A DNA stretch of 64,000 bases from Aldehydirespirator sp963662645 (GCA_963662645.2 OY759762.1:62001-126000); one strand, 5' to 3'. Shown: positions 36,884-48,082, numbered from the stretch's first letter. The notes: a model not told the origin generated them from the letters alone. Program-made: numbers and translations.

Positions 36884-37645
36884 TCACGCCGGGATCAGCT
36901 CGAAGGCGACGCCGAACTGCACGCCCAGGGTCTCGCCGACCCGGTGGCAGGTGTCGCGCAGGAACGAGTCCGGATCGAAGGCCTGGTCACCGAGGCTCTC
37001 GATGTAGGTGCTGTGACAGACCAGCGACGCCACACCCGCACCGATGTGATCGGTGACGTCCACCGCGTGGGTGGGCGCCGAAGAGGATGCGTAGGCGATC
37101 CAACTCACGCCGCTCCACGGCTCGCCCGCGTCGCTGAACAGCCAGCGATTGGCCGCGTCCCGTGCGGCGTCGGGCAGAGCGCGGCCGAGCTCGCGGTGAT
37201 CGACGTGGTTCCAAGGCCCCGAGTCTCCCCACCGGTCGCGGTAGTTCGACCCGATGATCACCTCGGGCCGGTGACGGCGGATGGCCGCGGCCAGGTCCCG
37301 CCGCAGCGCCGGCCCGTTGACGACCAGGCCGTCGGGGTGATCCAGGAACTCGACCACCGAGACGCCCACGGCGGCCGCGGCAGCCACCTGCTCTGCGGTG
37401 CGCAGTGGGCCGGCCTGGTCCGGAGGCATTGAATCGATGCCGGCCTCGCCCCGGGTGGCCAGCACGTAGCGGACGTCCTTGCCCATGGCGGTCCAGCGGG
37501 CGACGGCCGCCGACGCGCCGTACTCGAGATCGTCGGGATGGGCCACCACCGCCAGGGCCCGATCCCAGTCCTCCGGCAGTCTTTCCAGAACGCTCACATC
37601 TGGATCCTGACTGCCGCCGGGGTCGGTGCCGCTCACCGGACTCAC
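36884..37645 (-). CDS. PIG-L (LmbE-like) deacetylase, copy 2
   Basis: The 253-residue protein has AVVAHPDDLEYG and NHVDHRELGRALPD zinc motifs and is close to identical to the product at 26801-27532. Promoter-proximal DNA is also similar in both copies (TTAGC..GGTGAGCGG), so a segment, not only the coding region, was duplicated. It reads leftward and converges on the dehydratase gene. The start is GTG 37645. Confidence 0.85.
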   Translation of the reverse strand: MSPVSGTDPGGSQDPDVSVLERLPEDWDRALAVVAHPDDLEYGASAAVARWTAMGKDVRYVLATRGEAGIDSMPPDQAGPLRTAEQVAAAAAVGVSVVEFLDHPDGLVVNGPALRRDLAAAIRRHRPEVIIGSNYRDRWGDSGPWNHVDHRELGRALPDAARDAANRWLFSDAGEPWSGVSWIAYASSSAPTHAVDVTDHIGAGVASLVCHSTYIESLGDQAFDPDSFLRDTCHRVGETLGVQFGVAFELIPA

Positions 37646-37774
37646 GCTAACGGTCCCGGCTCACTTACCCGTCTGCTAGTCCGGATCGAACCGGTGCCCT
37701 CTACAGACTCGTTCGCCAGCATCCACCGCTCCGTCGGTGTCTGGGACCGCGTGCTCGGCGACGAACACCGTTGA

Positions 37775-37812
37775 TGGTGCAATATGGGCCACTAGTGGTA
37801 CAATATGGGCCA
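37775..37812 (+). promoter_or_regulatory. Promoter with two 17-bp direct repeats
   Basis: TGGT(G/A)CAATATGGGCCA occurs at 37775-37791 and 37796-37812, a 21-bp period (two helical turns). The second copy contains TACAAT (37799-37804) as -10 box and ends just at the ATG of the next gene. This layout suggests a regulator that binds both copies and blocks a leaderless promoter; the HTH protein of the operon is the likely binder. Confidence 0.6.
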
Positions 37813-37974
37813 ATGGCACGTGTTGAGCTGGAGCGGATCGAAGCGCTGGAGCTGATGGGGATGGTCGTCGCGCACCTGAGTATCGCTGAGACGTCCGCCG
37901 AACTGACGCCGCGCCTCGCGACCCTCCTCAGCATCCTAGACAAGCTGGCCGCCGGCCTTCAGGAGGAGCAATGA
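37813..37974 (+). CDS. Small helical protein, first gene of a two-gene regulatory operon
   Basis: The 53-residue protein (MARVELERIEALELMGMVVA...) is acidic and helical with a heptad-like hydrophobic pattern, and is unrecognised. The ATG at 37813 is 8 nt after the TACAAT box. Its stop overlaps the next gene (ATGA). Size and layout resemble a toxin-antitoxin or addiction-like pair, but no family supports this. Confidence 0.55.
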   Translation: MARVELERIEALELMGMVVAHLSIAETSAELTPRLATLLSILDKLAAGLQEEQ

Positions 37975-38237
37975 GCTATACCGAAGCGGACGTGTCCGCC
38001 GCAATCGCGAGAATGGAGAAGTACCGGTCGGGCCTCGACTACGAGGTCGGGACCGCTCTCGCCGTGGTCGGCCTCTGTGCCGAACGGGCCGACAAGGAGA
38101 TCGCCATCCGCGACGACATGATCCGGGTCGCCCACCGGGCTGGTGCCTCGTTGCGGCAGATCGCCGAGGCGGCGGGCCTCGGCCGCAAGACCGTCACGGC
38201 GATCGTCGAAGCGGACCCTGCCAGGGCTCGGGGGTAA
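37971..38237 (+). CDS. Small helix-turn-helix protein
   Basis: The 88-residue protein ends in a helix-turn-helix: RVAHRAGASLRQIAEAAGLG with RKTVTAIVEAD (Ser-Leu-Arg-Gln-Ile, turn AAGLG, recognition helix RKTVTAI). The first half is helical. It overlaps the 53-residue gene by 4 nt. It probably binds the two direct repeats before the operon. Confidence 0.6.
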   Translation: MSYTEADVSAAIARMEKYRSGLDYEVGTALAVVGLCAERADKEIAIRDDMIRVAHRAGASLRQIAEAAGLGRKTVTAIVEADPARARG

Positions 38238-38264
38238 CGACAGCGCCCTCGGCCTCGCATCTCG

Positions 38265-39218
38265 TCAGCGCAGGTCGTCCTCGATGTAGGCCCGGATGAT
38301 GTCGTCGTAGGTGGCGTCGGCCGCGAAACCGAGGGCATCGGCTCGGGCGGTGTCGAAGCGTGACGGCCATCCGGCGACGATCTCGGCCACGGCGGGATCG
38401 GGTGATTCGGTGATCAGTGCCACCGCTTCGGGGCCGGCCACCCGGCCGAGAGCTTCGATCTGCTCGCCGACCGTGACCGACACTCCCGGCATGGTGAGGT
38501 TGCGGCGGCCTTCCAGCCTCGACGTGTCGATCTCGGCGGCATGGACCAGGAACCCGACCGCCGCTCGGGGGCTGGCGTGGGGATGTCTCACGTCGCGGCT
38601 CACCGGTAGTTCCGCCTCCAAGCCGGCGAGCGGCTCGCGGATGATGCCCGAGAAGAAGCTTGAGGCGGCCGCGTTGGGTGCGCCGGGACGGACGCTGACG
38701 GTCGGGAGCCGGATCCCTACGCCGTCGAGGAAGCCGCGCCGGGAGTAGTCGGCCAGCAGCGTCTCGCCGATCAGCTTCTGGGTGCCGTAGGAGGTGAGCG
38801 GGGTGGGATGGAAGTCGTCGGGAATCGGATCGGGGAACGGCGCGCCGAACACCGCTATCGACGAGGCATAGACCACCCGAGGCGCGCCGGGGGAGTGACG
38901 GATGGCGTCGAACAGCTGCCGGGTGCCGTCAAGGTTCACTGCCATGCCTTTGTCGAAGTCGGTCTCGGCCTCGGCGGAGACCACTGCGGCGAGGTGGAAC
39001 ACCACGTCGGGTGCCAGCGCGACGACTGCCTCGGCTTCGCCCGGGTCGGCGAGATCGGCCACATGGGCGATGCACAGCTCAGACTCGACCGGGGCCTCGA
39101 CCAGGTCGACTAGATCGACGGCGTCGATGCTCGTGCCGCGCAGGTGACCCCGCTCCAGCAGCCGGGACGTCAGCTTGCGGCCGATCATGCCCGCGCCGCC
39201 CGTGATGAGGACCCGCAC
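38265..39218 (-). CDS. denD: D-erythronate dehydrogenase-like epimerase (DenD)
   Basis: The 317-residue extended SDR has the NAD loop ITGGAGMIGRKL, VVFHLAAVVSAEAETDFDKG, SSIAVFGAPFPDPIPDDFH and the YxxxK in SYGTQKLIGE. The long stretches GIRLPTVSVRPGAPNAAASS and FFSGIIREPLAG are hallmark DenD sequence. DenD oxidises D-erythronate to 2-oxo-D-erythronate. Its partner isomerase and kinase genes are not in the window. The start is GTG 39218. Confidence 0.78.
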   Translation of the reverse strand: MRVLITGGAGMIGRKLTSRLLERGHLRGTSIDAVDLVDLVEAPVESELCIAHVADLADPGEAEAVVALAPDVVFHLAAVVSAEAETDFDKGMAVNLDGTRQLFDAIRHSPGAPRVVYASSIAVFGAPFPDPIPDDFHPTPLTSYGTQKLIGETLLADYSRRGFLDGVGIRLPTVSVRPGAPNAAASSFFSGIIREPLAGLEAELPVSRDVRHPHASPRAAVGFLVHAAEIDTSRLEGRRNLTMPGVSVTVGEQIEALGRVAGPEAVALITESPDPAVAEIVAGWPSRFDTARADALGFAADATYDDIIRAYIEDDLR

Positions 39219-39270
39219 CGGCGTCAGCCCCGGCCCACCAGCGGAGTGGGTTTGGCCGTCACCGACAGCC

Positions 39271-40026
39271 TCAGCCGCGGCCGATGAATGGCATGCCGTT
39301 GGCCATTACCGTCATTGTGAGCACGTTGGCGTCGGCGGGAAGGCTGGCCATGTAGGCCACCGCCCGGCCGACGTCGGCCGCGTCCATCGTCGGCTCCGGT
39401 CGGATGCTGCCGTCGGCCTGGAACACTCCCTCGTGCATGCGGGTCGTGAGCGGCGTTAGGGCATTGCCGATGTCGATCTGGCCGCAGGTGATGCCGAAGG
39501 GCCGTCCGTCGAGCGACAGCGACTTGGTTAGTCCGGTGATCGCGTGTTTGGTGGCCGTGTACGGGGCGCTGTGGAGCCGGGGCACATGGGCCGACACCGA
39601 CCCGTTGTTGATGATCCTCCCGCCGGAGGGATCCTGGGCCTTCATCAGCCGGAACGCCTGCCGGGCGCACAGAAACGAGCCGGTGAGGTTCACATCCACC
39701 ACCCGCCGCCACTGCTCGACGGCGAGTTCGTCGACGGGCACCGGCGGCGCGGCCGTGCCCGCATTGTTGAACAGCAGATCGAGGCGGCCATGATCGGCCT
39801 GCACGCGATCGAACAGGGCCGACACCGACGCCGGGTCGCTCACGTCCGCCGTCACGGCCGAGCCGGAGCCGCCCTCGCCCTCGCACTCTGCGACCGTCTC
39901 GGCCAGCGGATCGGCGCGCCGGCCGACCGCCACCACATGCCAGCCGTCGCGGGCCAGGGCAACCGCGGCCGCCCGGCCCACACCGCTGCCAGCCCCGGTC
40001 ACCAGCGCGATCCTGCCGTCCTGCAT
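39271..40026 (-). CDS. Short-chain dehydrogenase/reductase
   Basis: The 251-residue classical SDR has TGAGSGVGRAAA, LLFNNAGTAAPP, Ser in IINNGSVSAH and YTATKHAI (YxxxK). The ATG at 40026 is preferred to GTG 40032 because TACTCT lies 7 nt upstream of it (40034-40039, minus strand), the same leaderless arrangement as in other genes here. It precedes denD on the same strand. Confidence 0.85.
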   Translation of the reverse strand: MQDGRIALVTGAGSGVGRAAAVALARDGWHVVAVGRRADPLAETVAECEGEGGSGSAVTADVSDPASVSALFDRVQADHGRLDLLFNNAGTAAPPVPVDELAVEQWRRVVDVNLTGSFLCARQAFRLMKAQDPSGGRIINNGSVSAHVPRLHSAPYTATKHAITGLTKSLSLDGRPFGITCGQIDIGNALTPLTTRMHEGVFQADGSIRPEPTMDAADVGRAVAYMASLPADANVLTMTVMANGMPFIGRG

Positions 40027-40077
40027 CGCCACAAGAGTAGGCGTGCTACCGGCGGCGAGTCGGGCCGCCCTTGAGGC

Positions 40078-42300
<2,223 letters not shown>

Positions 42301-42411
42301 CGAAGCTCCTTGGCTGTTGGGGGGTTGATGGTGTCGATCTCTCAGGTTTCCTGCAAGGTTTCCTGACCGGCGGCGACGGGCGCTTTCTGGCAGGCACCGC
42401 AGAATATGTCA

Positions 42412-43440
42412 TCAATTTCGTACGCGAGACTCACGGGTCGGGGCCATGACGTCGGTCCAAAACGACATCATGTCGTCGTAGAAGAGCGGCACGAGATCGG
42501 GATTGCCGGAGATGTGGGCGCCGCGCACTCCGAAACCGGCCTCAATGGCGTATTGGAAGCCGTCACGGTCGACCAACTCCGGATCGGGCTCGTCGGAGGT
42601 GGGCAGGATGAAGGCGCCGTCGTCGGCGATGTAGAAGGTGGGCGCCCCCGGCGTCACCGACGCCTCCGGTATGTACTCCAGGGGGGTGGCGCGATCGAAG
42701 CTGTGGTTGGCGCCGGGCACTATCCGCACAGTGGCGTCGCCGCCCGCGGCCCGAATGGCCTGGATGTGGGCCTGGACCTGCACCGGCGGGCACCAGTCGT
42801 CGCGGTCGCCGATGATGGCCCGGACCCGGGTGGCGCCGACCGCTGGGTCGAGGAACTGCTGCCCCGACCATGGGTAGGCGGCGTACACCCCAACGAGCTT
42901 GGGGGCTTTGGTTGCGGCCGCGAGGTGCACCGACGCCGCGTTGAGCACGGCCGAGCCGCCCCGGCTGTGGCCCTGAGCGCCGATCCGGGCCGAGTCGATG
43001 TCGGGGCGGACTGCGAGGACCTCGGCCGCGGCCAGAACGTCCCAGGCGCTGGCCGCGAACGAGAACTGGACCTGCCGCACGACAGTGCTGACAACGCTGC
43101 GGGTGCTGAACGGGTCGATGGCGCAGGCCGCGACACCGCCGTCGGTGATTGCGGCTGCGATCTCCATGTGATGCAACTGGAGCCCGAGGCTGCCCGGGGC
43201 GATGATCACCACCGGGAACGGCCCCGGTCCCTCGGGCAGGAACAGCTTGGCCAGCAGGTCCTGGCCCGGCATCGCGGCGGTGTCGGAGATCGCTTGATGG
43301 AAATTCCTGGGGTTGGCCGACGGGATCGTCAGCGCCTCGCCGCCCAGGCCGTTGGCCAGCCGGAAGTCGTCGTTGTGGATGGCGGCGTCATCGGTCTCCA
43401 TAGAGTGCCCGGCAGGGTAGAGGCCGCGAGCCTCGTTCAT
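42412..43440 (-). CDS. Alpha/beta hydrolase, dienelactone-hydrolase-like
   Basis: The 342-residue protein has PFPVVIIAPGSLGLQLHH (oxyanion strand), the nucleophile elbow GAQGHSRGGSAV, IIGDRDDWCPP with the acid, and PGANHSFDRATP with the catalytic His. The substrate is unknown. It starts 14 nt from the divergent SDR gene, so the two promoters must overlap; TACCTT stands 8 nt before its ATG. Confidence 0.85.
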   Translation of the reverse strand: MNEARGLYPAGHSMETDDAAIHNDDFRLANGLGGEALTIPSANPRNFHQAISDTAAMPGQDLLAKLFLPEGPGPFPVVIIAPGSLGLQLHHMEIAAAITDGGVAACAIDPFSTRSVVSTVVRQVQFSFAASAWDVLAAAEVLAVRPDIDSARIGAQGHSRGGSAVLNAASVHLAAATKAPKLVGVYAAYPWSGQQFLDPAVGATRVRAIIGDRDDWCPPVQVQAHIQAIRAAGGDATVRIVPGANHSFDRATPLEYIPEASVTPGAPTFYIADDGAFILPTSDEPDPELVDRDGFQYAIEAGFGVRGAHISGNPDLVPLFYDDMMSFWTDVMAPTRESRVRN

Positions 43441-43454
43441 CAGGAGTCAAGGTA

Positions 43455-44270
43455 ATGAGCAAGGTTGTGCTGCTAACCGGAGCGTCGGCGGGCATGGGCC
43501 GCGAGGCTGCCATCCTGCTGGTCCGCGAGGGTCACCGCGTCTACGCCGCCGCCCGCCGGATGGACCGTATGGCGGACCTGACCAGCCACGGCGTTACCCC
43601 GGTCGAGTTGGACGTGACCAAGGGCGACGACAACGAGCGGGCCGTGAACCGGATCGTCGAGACCGAGGGTCGTATTGACGTGTTGATCAACAACGCGGGC
43701 TTCGGCCTGTACGGACCGGTCGAGGAGATCCCGCTCGACGACGCCAGGTACCAGTTCGAGGTGAACCTCTTCGGCGTGGCCCACCTCACCCAGCTAGTCC
43801 TACCCCATATGAGGGCTCAGGGCTCGGGCCGGATCGTGAACGTCTCCTCGGTCGGGGGCAAGGTCTTCTCGCCCTTCGGGTCGTGGTACCACGCCACCAA
43901 GCACGCCCTGGAGGGCTGGTCGGATTGCCTGCGCCTCGAGACCGCACCGTTCAACATCCAGGTCGTGGTCATCGAGCCGGGCCTGATCAGAACCGACTTC
44001 GGTGATTTGGCAGCCGACCAGCTGCGGAAGTACGGCCACGGCGCCTATGGGACCCAGGTAGCGCCGCTTCTCAGGATGAGGGACAGCGGGCGCGTCGCGG
44101 ACCGAGGCACCAAGGCCGAGGTGCTGGCCAAGGTGTTCCTGGAGGCCGCAACCACCGACAAGCCGCGCCGCCGGTACGTCAAGGGAATGTTGGGGCGACC
44201 GGCCCTGTTCGTCCGCAAGTGGCTGGGCGACGGGGTCTACGAACTCACGCTCCGCCTCGCCATCCGGTAG
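43455..44270 (+). CDS. Short-chain dehydrogenase/reductase
   Basis: The 271-residue protein has LTGASAGMGREA, VLINNAGFGLYGPVEEIPLD, Ser in VNVSSVGGK and YHATKHALEGWSDCLRLE (YxxxK), a pattern seen in lipid- or steroid-type oxidoreductases of this group. AGGAG precedes the ATG by 8 nt. It converges on the Rieske oxygenase gene. Confidence 0.86.
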   Translation: MSKVVLLTGASAGMGREAAILLVREGHRVYAAARRMDRMADLTSHGVTPVELDVTKGDDNERAVNRIVETEGRIDVLINNAGFGLYGPVEEIPLDDARYQFEVNLFGVAHLTQLVLPHMRAQGSGRIVNVSSVGGKVFSPFGSWYHATKHALEGWSDCLRLETAPFNIQVVVIEPGLIRTDFGDLAADQLRKYGHGAYGTQVAPLLRMRDSGRVADRGTKAEVLAKVFLEAATTDKPRRRYVKGMLGRPALFVRKWLGDGVYELTLRLAIR

Positions 44271-44291
44271 TCGACCTACACGGGCCCGCCG

Positions 44292-45629
44292 TTACGAGCC
44301 TGGTTCCCATCCGCCGGGCTCGAGGCCGAGGTACTGCTCCAGGTGGCGGTGCATGTTGATGATCCGGCACTCCTCGCCCGACAGCACGATGTGGGACAGC
44401 CCAGGCTGGTGCAGGCCGTTCTGCATGGTGCGGATCACGCTGAGGTCCTGGTTGAGCACGAACCCGAAGTCGGCCTTGTCGACCCCCACGGCTACATGAA
44501 CCGGCGAGGAGGCCTGGGCCTCCGCCGACGGCATACGGCGGAGGTTGATGATGGCCAGCTCGCCCTCGTCGGGAGTGGGACCGGGTCGGGCCGTCATCAC
44601 GGTGAATAGGTCGGCGCTCACCAGCACGGTCGTGTTGGGAAACAGGTTGTACTGGCTGAGGCTCATGATCTGGGCGGTGTCGTAGCTCGACAGGTCCACG
44701 CCGAGGGTGGCCTGATGCTCGCGGATCTTCCGGGCGATCACGTCCTGGAGGGTCAAGCCGTCAGGTACGTCGGGTGCATCGCAGGGTTCGCGGTAGGCCG
44801 GTCCCATGCGCCCGCCCTCGGTCATCACGAAGGAGTCCCACACCGTCTGGTCGTCGACGTTGCGGCCCAGGCGGGGGCTGGGCACCCCGTAGCGCTGGTA
44901 TGAGGAGCTGTGGCGATTCCAGATCCGCTGAGGGGCGTTGACGTCGTCGATGCTGGCCAGCATCTCCCGGTGCAGGCCCTGCACGTGGTAGGTCTCCGAG
45001 AAGCCGTCGTTGACCACCTTCCAGTTGCAGTTGACCGGCGTGACGGTTGAGTAAGCGCAGCGGAACTCGTCCAGGTTGGCCCAGGCGATGTCGCCGGGGA
45101 TGCCCTCCAGCCAGTCGGTCAGCGGCTCGGCGTCGAGGTCCAGGTTCACGAACACCAGGCGGGCCCAAGTGTCGACCCGGACCGGCACCAACCCCAGGTC
45201 CTCATTGCGCAGCGGGCCGAAGCCTCGACGAGACGGAATCTCGCGCAGCCGGCCGGCGAGGTCCCACGCCCAGCGGTGGTACGGGCAGCGCAGTTCGCTC
45301 GCGCCGGTGCCCGAGCCCTGGCAGATGGTGTTGCCCCGGTGGCGGCAAACGTTCTGGAAGCCCCTCAGCACACCGTCGTCGCCCCGCACCAGCAGCACCG
45401 AATACTTCCCCAGCCGGTGCTCGAACCAGTCGCCGGGGGCGGCTACGTGATCGGTGGTGCAGGCGACATGCCAAACCCTGGGCCACAGCCGCTCATGCTC
45501 CAGCCCGGCGAACCCGGCCGATATGTAGCGCTGCACCGGGATCCGCACCGGAGCCTCCGCGGCCAGCCCCGACGAGGTGACCGCGGTCCCGAGAATCTCG
45601 GCCTCATCGGGAGGCGCGGTGTCAACCAT
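44292..45629 (-). CDS. Rieske-type ring-hydroxylating oxygenase, alpha subunit
   Basis: The 445-residue protein has a Rieske [2Fe-2S] site: NVCRHRGNTICQ (CxH) and LRCPYHRWAWDLAG (CxxH), followed by the mononuclear-iron domain with ETYHVQGLHREMLA supplying the His ligands. Such enzymes dioxygenate aromatic rings or demethylate N- and O-methyl groups. No beta subunit or reductase gene is next to it. ATG 45629 is used; GTG 45635 adds two residues. It is divergent from the GcvT-like operon, which suggests a common substrate. Confidence 0.92.
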   Translation of the reverse strand: MVDTAPPDEAEILGTAVTSSGLAAEAPVRIPVQRYISAGFAGLEHERLWPRVWHVACTTDHVAAPGDWFEHRLGKYSVLLVRGDDGVLRGFQNVCRHRGNTICQGSGTGASELRCPYHRWAWDLAGRLREIPSRRGFGPLRNEDLGLVPVRVDTWARLVFVNLDLDAEPLTDWLEGIPGDIAWANLDEFRCAYSTVTPVNCNWKVVNDGFSETYHVQGLHREMLASIDDVNAPQRIWNRHSSSYQRYGVPSPRLGRNVDDQTVWDSFVMTEGGRMGPAYREPCDAPDVPDGLTLQDVIARKIREHQATLGVDLSSYDTAQIMSLSQYNLFPNTTVLVSADLFTVMTARPGPTPDEGELAIINLRRMPSAEAQASSPVHVAVGVDKADFGFVLNQDLSVIRTMQNGLHQPGLSHIVLSGEECRIINMHRHLEQYLGLEPGGWEPGS

Positions 45630-45734
45630 GGCCACAATCGTGGCACACGGGATGCGTGGCTACCCTGAGCCGGCCCACCGAGAGGCCGCGCGCATAGGGA
45701 GCGAGTCATGTGCATCTTCGCGAGGAGCCGATTC

Positions 45735-45800
45735 GAGGCCGTGGCCGAGCGGCCGCGAGCGAAGCGAACAAGAGCGGGGAGTCATGCCGATGCGACGCGG
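45735..45800. repeat. Dispersed repeat, copy 1
   Basis: About 65 bp containing CGAACAAGAGCGGGGAGT, found again in reverse orientation at 51132-51197 and 51233-51303. It lies in the divergent gap between the Rieske and GcvT-like genes. A frame of 43 codons beginning ATG 45709 crosses it and overlaps the ATG at 45839 by 4 nt; whether it is translated is unclear. Confidence 0.5.
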
Positions 45801-45838
45801 TCACGCCCATTCGCGCGCGCTAAGCGCTTGAGGTATCG

Positions 45839-47032
45839 ATGAGCCGGGACAGGCACTTCTACATTGAGTCATTCGGCACCATTCGGCTGAGCGCGTTCCG
45901 CATCGAGCAGTCCCCCTTCGCCGACCGGTACGTCACCGACCAGACCGTCTTCGGCCTGTACTGCGGCCGGCTGTACCCCCTCAAGATCTCCGACGGCGAG
46001 GACCCGGTCCCCAACTACTGGAAGCTGCGCCGGGGTGTGATGATGTACGACGTCCCCGAGAAGCCGGTCGAAATCGTCGGCCCCCACGCCGGCCGGCTGC
46101 TGGAGCGCGTCCTCACCTGCCGGGCCGAGACCCTCCCGGTCGGGCGGGCCCGCTACGGCCTCGCCTGCCACGACGACGGCACCATCCTCATGGACGGCGT
46201 AGTCATGCGCCTGGCCGAGGACCGCTACATGTACGTCAAGGCCAACGGCGAGTTCGAGAGCTGGCTGGCCGCCGGCGCCATCGGGCTCGACGCCGAGGTC
46301 ACCGATCCAAAGTCTCGGGTGCTGCAGATCCAGGGACCGAAGTCGCTCCATGTGCTCGACGCGGCCATAGGCGGCGGGCTGTCGCCCGACTTCAAGTACT
46401 TCCATGCCGACTTCTTCGACATCTGCGGCCAGCGGCTGTGGGTGTCCCGCACGGGATGGACAGGGGAAACGGGAATCGAGATCTACTGCAACAGCGGCCC
46501 GGAGCCCACCGACCACGATGCCCTCTGGGACGGCCTGTTGGCCTGCGGGGAGCCCTACGGGATGGAGTTCAGCTCGTCGTCGTCGATGGGCATCCGGCGC
46601 ATCGAGTCCGGCATCCTCGACAACGGCAGCGACATCGAGCCGGGCCTCACGCCCTACGGCGCCGGGCTCGGGCAGTTTGTCAAGCTCGACAAGGACGACT
46701 TCATCGGACGGGCCGCGCTGGAGACCGCCGACCGAAGCCAACTGCTCTTCGGGCTGGTGTGCGCCACCGCCATGCCGCAGTCCGGTATGCGAGTCCACTT
46801 CAACAGCGGTCCGGTCGGGCACATGACGATCGGAACGTGGTCGCCCACGCTCGACGCCGGGATCGGCTACGTGCGCTTCGACCGGCCCCTGCCGGGCGGC
46901 GACTGGTACGGCCAGACCGTCTGGCTGCACGACCACGACGGGACCCCGCACGAGGCGGTCGTCGACACGCTCCCGTTCGTAGACAAGGCCAAGCAGCTGC
47001 CCCGCGCCTCGTGGAGCAGTTCGGTCAGCTGA
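45839..47032 (+). CDS. GcvT-family folate-dependent methyltransferase (DmdA/LigM-like)
   Basis: The 397-residue protein belongs to the aminomethyltransferase family: GVMMYDVPEKPVEIVGPHA, YGLACHDDGTILMDGVVMRL, GWTGETGIEIYCNSGPE and the C-terminal IGRAAL. Relatives transfer methyl groups from glycine, DMSP (DmdA) or methoxyaromatics (LigM, DesA) to tetrahydrofolate. It heads an operon with an amidohydrolase and an acyl-CoA dehydrogenase and is divergent from a Rieske oxygenase, so demethylation of an organic methyl donor is plausible. The substrate cannot be decided. Confidence 0.78.
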   Translation: MSRDRHFYIESFGTIRLSAFRIEQSPFADRYVTDQTVFGLYCGRLYPLKISDGEDPVPNYWKLRRGVMMYDVPEKPVEIVGPHAGRLLERVLTCRAETLPVGRARYGLACHDDGTILMDGVVMRLAEDRYMYVKANGEFESWLAAGAIGLDAEVTDPKSRVLQIQGPKSLHVLDAAIGGGLSPDFKYFHADFFDICGQRLWVSRTGWTGETGIEIYCNSGPEPTDHDALWDGLLACGEPYGMEFSSSSSMGIRRIESGILDNGSDIEPGLTPYGAGLGQFVKLDKDDFIGRAALETADRSQLLFGLVCATAMPQSGMRVHFNSGPVGHMTIGTWSPTLDAGIGYVRFDRPLPGGDWYGQTVWLHDHDGTPHEAVVDTLPFVDKAKQLPRASWSSSVS

Positions 47033-47065
47033 CTAGTCCGATCGCGGCCCCGAGAGGAGGGCTTG

Positions 47066-48082
47066 ATGGATCTGATCCGCATGGGGTGGCTGGCTCGGCG
47101 GCAGGAGGAGGCCGTGGACCCGGACCGGGTGATCGTCGATCCGCACCACCACCTGTGGGACGGGCACCAGTGGAGGGGGTCTCTGGGCACCTATTTGGCA
47201 CCTGAGCTGCTGGAGGATCTGACCGGGAGCCACAACGTCGTCAAGACCGTGTTCGTCGACTGCATGTCGAACTACGGCACCGACTGCGCCGAGCACATGA
47301 AGCCGGTGGGGGAGACCAAGTTCGCGGCCGGCGAGGCCGACGCGCTCGATGCCGCGGGCGGTCCGACCATCGCGGGCATCGTCAGCCACGCCGACCTGAT
47401 GCTGGGCGACGCAGTCGAGGAGGTCCTGGCCGCCCACGACGCGGCCAGCGAGGGCCGGTTCCGGGGGATCCGCCACGCCACCGGCTGGGACGCCAGCGAC
47501 GACATCCACAACAGCCACCACAGCCCGTTCGAGCACATGATGAGCGCCAAGAAGTTCCGGGCCGGCGCTCGCCGCCTGGCGGCGATGGGCTTCAGCTTCG
47601 ACGCCTGGTTGTACCACCCCCAGCTTCCGGAGTTGGCCGCGCTGGCCGGAGCCGTGCCGGAGCTGACGATCGTGCTCGACCATCTGGGCGGGCCGCTGGG
47701 GGTGGGGCCGTACGGCCGTGACCGCCGCCAGGCCCGGGCGGATTGGAAGGCGTCGATGCGGCTGGTGGCGGGCTGCCCCAACGTAATGCTCAAGGTGGGC
47801 GGTATCGGCATGGACATGTATTACGGCACGGGTTGGACGACCAGGGACACGCCGCCGGGCTCCGAGGAGGTGGCCGAGCACTGGGGCGACGACGTGCGGT
47901 TCTGCATCGACGCGTTCGGGCCGGACCGCTGCATGTTCGAGTCCAACTTCCCAGTGGACCGCCAGACGCTGCCCTACACGGTGCTGTGGAACGCGCTGCA
48001 GATCATGGCCGCTGGCTATAGCGACGCCGAGCAGGAGGATCTGTTCTCGGGCACCGCCACCCGGATATACAGGCTGCCGTGA
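47066..48082 (+). CDS. Amidohydrolase-2 family hydrolase/decarboxylase
   Basis: The 338-residue TIM-barrel protein has VDPHHHLWDG (HxH metal site), GIRHATGWDAS, TIVLDHLGGPLG and MFESNFPVDRQT with the late Asp. Members include lactonases and ACMS-type decarboxylases. GAGGAGGG precedes the ATG at 47066. Its stop overlaps the acyl-CoA dehydrogenase start by 4 nt. Confidence 0.85.
   Translation: MDLIRMGWLARRQEEAVDPDRVIVDPHHHLWDGHQWRGSLGTYLAPELLEDLTGSHNVVKTVFVDCMSNYGTDCAEHMKPVGETKFAAGEADALDAAGGPTIAGIVSHADLMLGDAVEEVLAAHDAASEGRFRGIRHATGWDASDDIHNSHHSPFEHMMSAKKFRAGARRLAAMGFSFDAWLYHPQLPELAALAGAVPELTIVLDHLGGPLGVGPYGRDRRQARADWKASMRLVAGCPNVMLKVGGIGMDMYYGTGWTTRDTPPGSEEVAEHWGDDVRFCIDAFGPDRCMFESNFPVDRQTLPYTVLWNALQIMAAGYSDAEQEDLFSGTATRIYRLP

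Noticed and set aside
35194..37056. A 620-codon frame over the dehydratase and PIG-L genes
   Set aside because: Very Arg-rich, covers two well-supported genes in other frames.
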